Of a stretch of 7,475 nucleotides of DNA, positions 5,402-7,475 are shown one piece after another. The DNA is from Pyrobaculum sp. Its GTDB lineage: Archaea > Thermoproteota > Thermoprotei > Thermoproteales > Thermoproteaceae. The notes under the pieces are model-generated. The model was not told the origin of the DNA. It saw only the letters and a list, made by a program, of their open reading frames with translations, and ran no database searches. The translations under genes were made by a program, and so were the position numbers. The stretch lies in contig WYEI01000317.1 of NCBI GenBank assembly GCA_009903905.1, forward strand, positions 1 through 7,475. Reading direction: 5' to 3'. Each line of letters opens with the position of its first letter. Positions within the stretch are counted from its first letter, which is position 1.

Positions 5402-6370
5402 CTATGGGATTAAAACAGCTCTCCCAAAAACGACGCCGCGCTCCATATCTTCATGAGCCCTGGCGGCATCTTCCAACCGGTACTCCGTGTAGAAAGGCCT
5501 TATGAGACCCCTCCTCAACAAATCAAGCGCCTCGTAGATATCCCAAGGCCTAAAGGCCATGCTCCCAACAACCCTCACCTGCCGCAGGATAATCAAGGCC
5601 GGGCTTATCAAAGCCCTCTCACCCGTGACGTTTCCTATCACCACCACCACCCCATTTCTCTTTACCAGCTTCAAAGACCTCTCAAACGTAGGGCTCCCCA
5701 CGGTATCCACCACCACGTCAAAATCCTTATCCCCCTCCCCCGCCGTCTTTATACCCAACTCCGACAACACCTTAGCCTTCTCACGCGACCTCGTAGATAC
5801 ATACACCTCCCCACCCCTCACACTGGCAAGCTGCGCTATGTAGAGACCAGTGCCCCCCGCCCCCACCACCAAGACCCTCTTCCCATCCACATCCACATGC
5901 CTAAGAACGTAGACAGCGGTAGAAAGCGGACAAGTAGCAACAACGGCGGCTCTTGGATCCACCCCGTGGAACGGATGCACAAACCTGGCAGGCAACAACA
6001 CATACTCCGCATACGTACCATTGCGAGACTCCCCCAGAAGCTCCGCATTTCTACACAAATTCTCCAACCCCCTCCGACAGTATTCACACGTGCCGTCATA
6101 TACAGCCGAAAGAAACACCCTAGCACCAACCAACTCCTTCTCAACACCCGGCCCAACCTCCACCACCCTCCCAACCCCCTCATGGCCAGGCACCACAGGC
6201 GGCTTCACGTGAGGAAACGCACCTTTACGCACCACCAAATCCCTGCCGCAGACACCCGCCGCCTCGATCTTCACAACCACCTCACCAGGCCCCGGCCTAG
6301 GATCAGGCAGATCTGTATACTGCAAAGCTTCGCGCGGCTCTCCAAACTTAACCAGCTGTACCGCCCTCAC
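5402..6370 (-). CDS. Zinc-type medium-chain dehydrogenase/reductase
   Basis: This 322-residue protein is a cytosolic MDR-family alcohol dehydrogenase-like enzyme. The N-terminal GroES-like domain has catalytic-zinc ligands Cys41 (GVCGRD), His63-Glu64 (PGHEG) and probably Cys147. A structural-zinc loop (DGTCEYCRRGLENLC, 92-106) has Cys95, Cys98 and Cys106 but Asp92 in place of the first Cys. The Rossmann domain has VVGAGGTG (168-175). The following strand ends VSTRSREK (191-198), without the acidic residue typical of NAD enzymes, so NADPH use is likely. The gene starts with GTG overlapping the stop of the synthetase remnant (GTGA), behind a strong AAGGAGGTG site. The substrate is unknown. Past coupling to an acyl-CoA synthetase suggests acyl-CoA or aldehyde chemistry, for example an enoyl- or acryloyl-CoA reductase, but this is only context. 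Confidence 0.88.
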   Translation of the reverse strand: MRAVQLVKFGEPREALQYTDLPDPRPGPGEVVVKIEAAGVCGRDLVVRKGAFPHVKPPVVPGHEGVGRVVEVGPGVEKELVGARVFLSAVYDGTCEYCRRGLENLCRNAELLGESRNGTYAEYVLLPARFVHPFHGVDPRAAVVATCPLSTAVYVLRHVDVDGKRVLVVGAGGTGLYIAQLASVRGGEVYVSTRSREKAKVLSELGIKTAGEGDKDFDVVVDTVGSPTFERSLKLVKRNGVVVVIGNVTGERALISPALIILRQVRVVGSMAFRPWDIYEALDLLRRGLIRPFYTEYRLEDAARAHEDMERGVVFGRAVLIP

Positions 6371-6580
6371 CTCAACACCTCCTTAAACTGCTCCTTCAAA
6401 ACCTTCTTGTCAATCTTGCCCGTGCCCGTCAGCGGCAAGCCGGAGAGTCCTCTCGTACTCCTTGGCGTACGTAGAACGAATATTATTGCCGTGGGGAGGG
6501 AGATAGGCAACTTCAACATCTCCGAACATCTCATTTACATACTTCCATAGGCTGTTTAATGTTAGTTAATGTTTATGCAT
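6367..6580 (-). pseudogene. Collapsed AMP-forming acyl-CoA synthetase
   Basis: The minus strand from ATG 6580 reads MHKH, a TAA stop at codon 5, then LTLNSLWKY, VNEMFGDVEVAYLPPHGN and TYAKEYERTLRLA (to about 6434). This resembles the extreme N-terminus of acyl-CoA synthetases. The next frame over then continues GLPLTGTGKIDKKVLKE and ends QFKEVLR at a TGA (6367-6369), the C-terminal catalytic-lysine motif of the same family. About 49 N-terminal and 24 C-terminal codons thus remain of a protein usually around 550-600 residues; the ATP-binding core is gone. Both breaks (nonsense codon and out-of-frame deletion) abolish function. A TATA box at 6603-6613 sits 28 bases before the ATG, so transcription into the dehydrogenase gene may persist. 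Confidence 0.8.
6376..6384 (-). promoter_or_regulatory. Shine-Dalgarno site of the dehydrogenase gene
   Basis: AAGGAGGTG on the minus strand ends about five bases before the GTG at 6370, lying within the last codons of the synthetase remnant. It supports this start and lets the dehydrogenase be translated without the dead upstream gene. Confidence 0.7.
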
Positions 6581-6602
6581 GAGATACAAATATGGAGCCT
6601 CT

Positions 6603-6613
6603 TTTTATATATT
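6603..6613 (-). promoter_or_regulatory. TATA box of the former synthetase-dehydrogenase operon
   Basis: The minus strand reads ATATATAAAAA, centred about 28 bases before ATG 6580. It is the only strong promoter-like element upstream of the dehydrogenase, so it probably now serves that gene through the synthetase remnant. Confidence 0.55.
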
Positions 6614-6635
6614 TCTTTAATCAGAAGACGAAACG

Positions 6636-6646
6636 TTATTTATTAA
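6636..6646 (+). promoter_or_regulatory. TATA box of the M20 hydrolase gene
   Basis: TTATTTATTAA is centred 27 bases before ATG 6668, consistent with a leaderless message. It lies about 25 bases from the opposing TATA box of the synthetase remnant, so the two divergent promoters are packed closely. Confidence 0.6.
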
Positions 6647-6667
6647 CTCCATTTCGAGTCTTTTCCG

Positions 6668-7475
6668 ATGGAGACCAAAGCCGTGTCTCTCCTAAGCAAG
6701 CTGATCTCTATACCCACGGTGAATCCTCCCGGCGAGAAGTATCAAGAGTTTGTGGAATTTGCCGAGAAGTATTTCAAGTCTTTGGGTCTAGATACGGAGG
6801 TTGTCGAAGTCCCCAAGTCCGAGGTTGCGAAGCACTGTCCCGAGTGTGCGGAGTACCCGAGGCTTATCTTGCTGGCTAGGCTAGGCGAGCCTAAGATCCA
6901 CTTCAACGGGCACTACGACGTGGTGCCGCCTGGGCCTTTGGAGAGCTGGAAGGTTACGAGGCCCTTTGAGCCTGTGTACCGCGAGGGGAGGCTCTACGGA
7001 AGGGGCGCCGTTGACATGAAGGGCGGGCTTACGTCGATTATGTTGGCTGTGGAGAAGGCGGTGGCTACTGGGTTGAAGAATTTTGAGGTGTCTTTTGTGC
7101 CGGATGAGGAGATTGGGGGCGAGACGGGGGCTGGCTACTTGGCGCGGTCGGGTAAGGTGAGGGCGCCGTGGGTGGTGATTGCGGAGGGCTCTGGCGAGGA
7201 CAATATCTGGATTGGGCATAGGGGGTTGGTGTGGTTTCTGGTGGAGGTATATGGGAGGCAGGCGCACGGCTCTACGCCGTGGCTCGGCCTAAACGCCTTC
7301 GAGGGGGCTGCTCACATCGCCCACAAGTTGCAAGAGTACGTAAAGGCTGTTTCGACCCGCGTGAGTAGGTATGAATTCGACGACCCGAGGGGCGCCTCGC
7401 CTACCGTGACCATGGGTGGGGAGGTGAGGGGGTCTGTCAAGACTAACGTGGTGCCTGGCTACTTCGCCTTCTCCG
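6668..7475 (+). CDS. M20-family metallopeptidase/deacylase, 3' end missing
   Basis: The first 269 residues of an M20 hydrolase (ArgE/DapE/carboxypeptidase G2 type) are present; the frame is open to the window end. Two-metal site residues are visible: His82 and Asp84 (GHYDVVP), Asp116 (GRGAVDMKGG), catalytic Glu147 and metal ligand Glu148 (VPDEEIGGETG), and Glu173 (IAEGSG). The inserted dimerisation domain begins near 182 with GHRGLVWFLVEVYGRQAHGSTP, including the conserved His200. The family removes acyl groups or residues from amino acids and small peptides. Acetylornithine deacetylase, succinyl-diaminopimelate desuccinylase and a general peptidase are all possible, and sequence alone does not choose. 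A CPEC pair (57-60) in the N-terminal domain is not part of the metal site. The start rests on TATA spacing. Wobble positions are less C-biased than in the his genes. Confidence 0.9.
   Translation, partial: METKAVSLLSKLISIPTVNPPGEKYQEFVEFAEKYFKSLGLDTEVVEVPKSEVAKHCPECAEYPRLILLARLGEPKIHFNGHYDVVPPGPLESWKVTRPFEPVYREGRLYGRGAVDMKGGLTSIMLAVEKAVATGLKNFEVSFVPDEEIGGETGAGYLARSGKVRAPWVVIAEGSGEDNIWIGHRGLVWFLVEVYGRQAHGSTPWLGLNAFEGAAHIAHKLQEYVKAVSTRVSRYEFDDPRGASPTVTMGGEVRGSVKTNVVPGYFAFS

Noticed and set aside
6670..7267. Minus-strand and plus-strand frames overlapping the M20 gene
   Set aside because: The M20 frame has ordered family motifs (GHYDVVP, GRGAVDMKGG, PDEEIGG); the others have none and run opposite or out of frame to it.

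Overview
The window looks like chromosomal DNA from a hyperthermophilic crenarchaeon of the Thermoproteales, most likely Pyrobaculum or a close relative. This is inferred from GC-rich Arg/Val/Ala-rich proteins, archaeal TATA boxes 24-28 bases upstream of start codons with no room for a leader, an archaeal-type tnpB element, a small unfused HisE and a compact HisD. The species cannot be fixed without a search.

Layout. Positions 1-81 hold the left end of a tnpB element that continues out of the window (minus strand). It abuts the stop codon of hisB (83-646, minus). A 253-base gap with two divergent promoters separates hisB from a small coiled-coil protein gene (900-1322, plus). Next is a complete second tnpB element (about 1320-2879, minus) encoding a 508-residue RNA-guided nuclease with no tnpA partner nearby. 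After its left end and a promoter comes a tight histidine cluster, hisF-hisD-hisE (3013-5158, plus), whose genes overlap by ATGA. About 240 bases of probable relic or non-coding DNA follow. A zinc-type medium-chain dehydrogenase (5402-6370, minus) lies downstream of, and overlaps by GTGA, the remains of an AMP-forming acyl-CoA synthetase (6367-6580, minus). Divergent from that remnant starts an M20 metallopeptidase/deacylase gene (6668 to the window end, plus).

How the parts work together. HisE, HisF, HisB and HisD catalyse steps of histidine synthesis: phosphoribosyl-ATP hydrolysis, ring closure to imidazole-glycerol phosphate, its dehydration, and the final oxidation of histidinol. hisB is separated from hisFDE by mobile DNA and points the other way, so transposition has probably helped shape this locus. 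The dehydrogenase was once the second gene of an acyl-CoA synthetase operon. The synthetase now has a stop at codon 5 and has lost nearly all of its interior, but its promoter and the dehydrogenase's Shine-Dalgarno site remain.

The points most worth a second look are: the two tnpB left ends, which share a 42-base identity and flank each with an NTGAT motif; the tnpB reading frame that runs through its own presumed guide-RNA scaffold into flanking DNA; the collapsed acyl-CoA synthetase; and the 11-to-7 residue repeat switch in the coiled-coil protein. No clearly new multi-gene system is visible.
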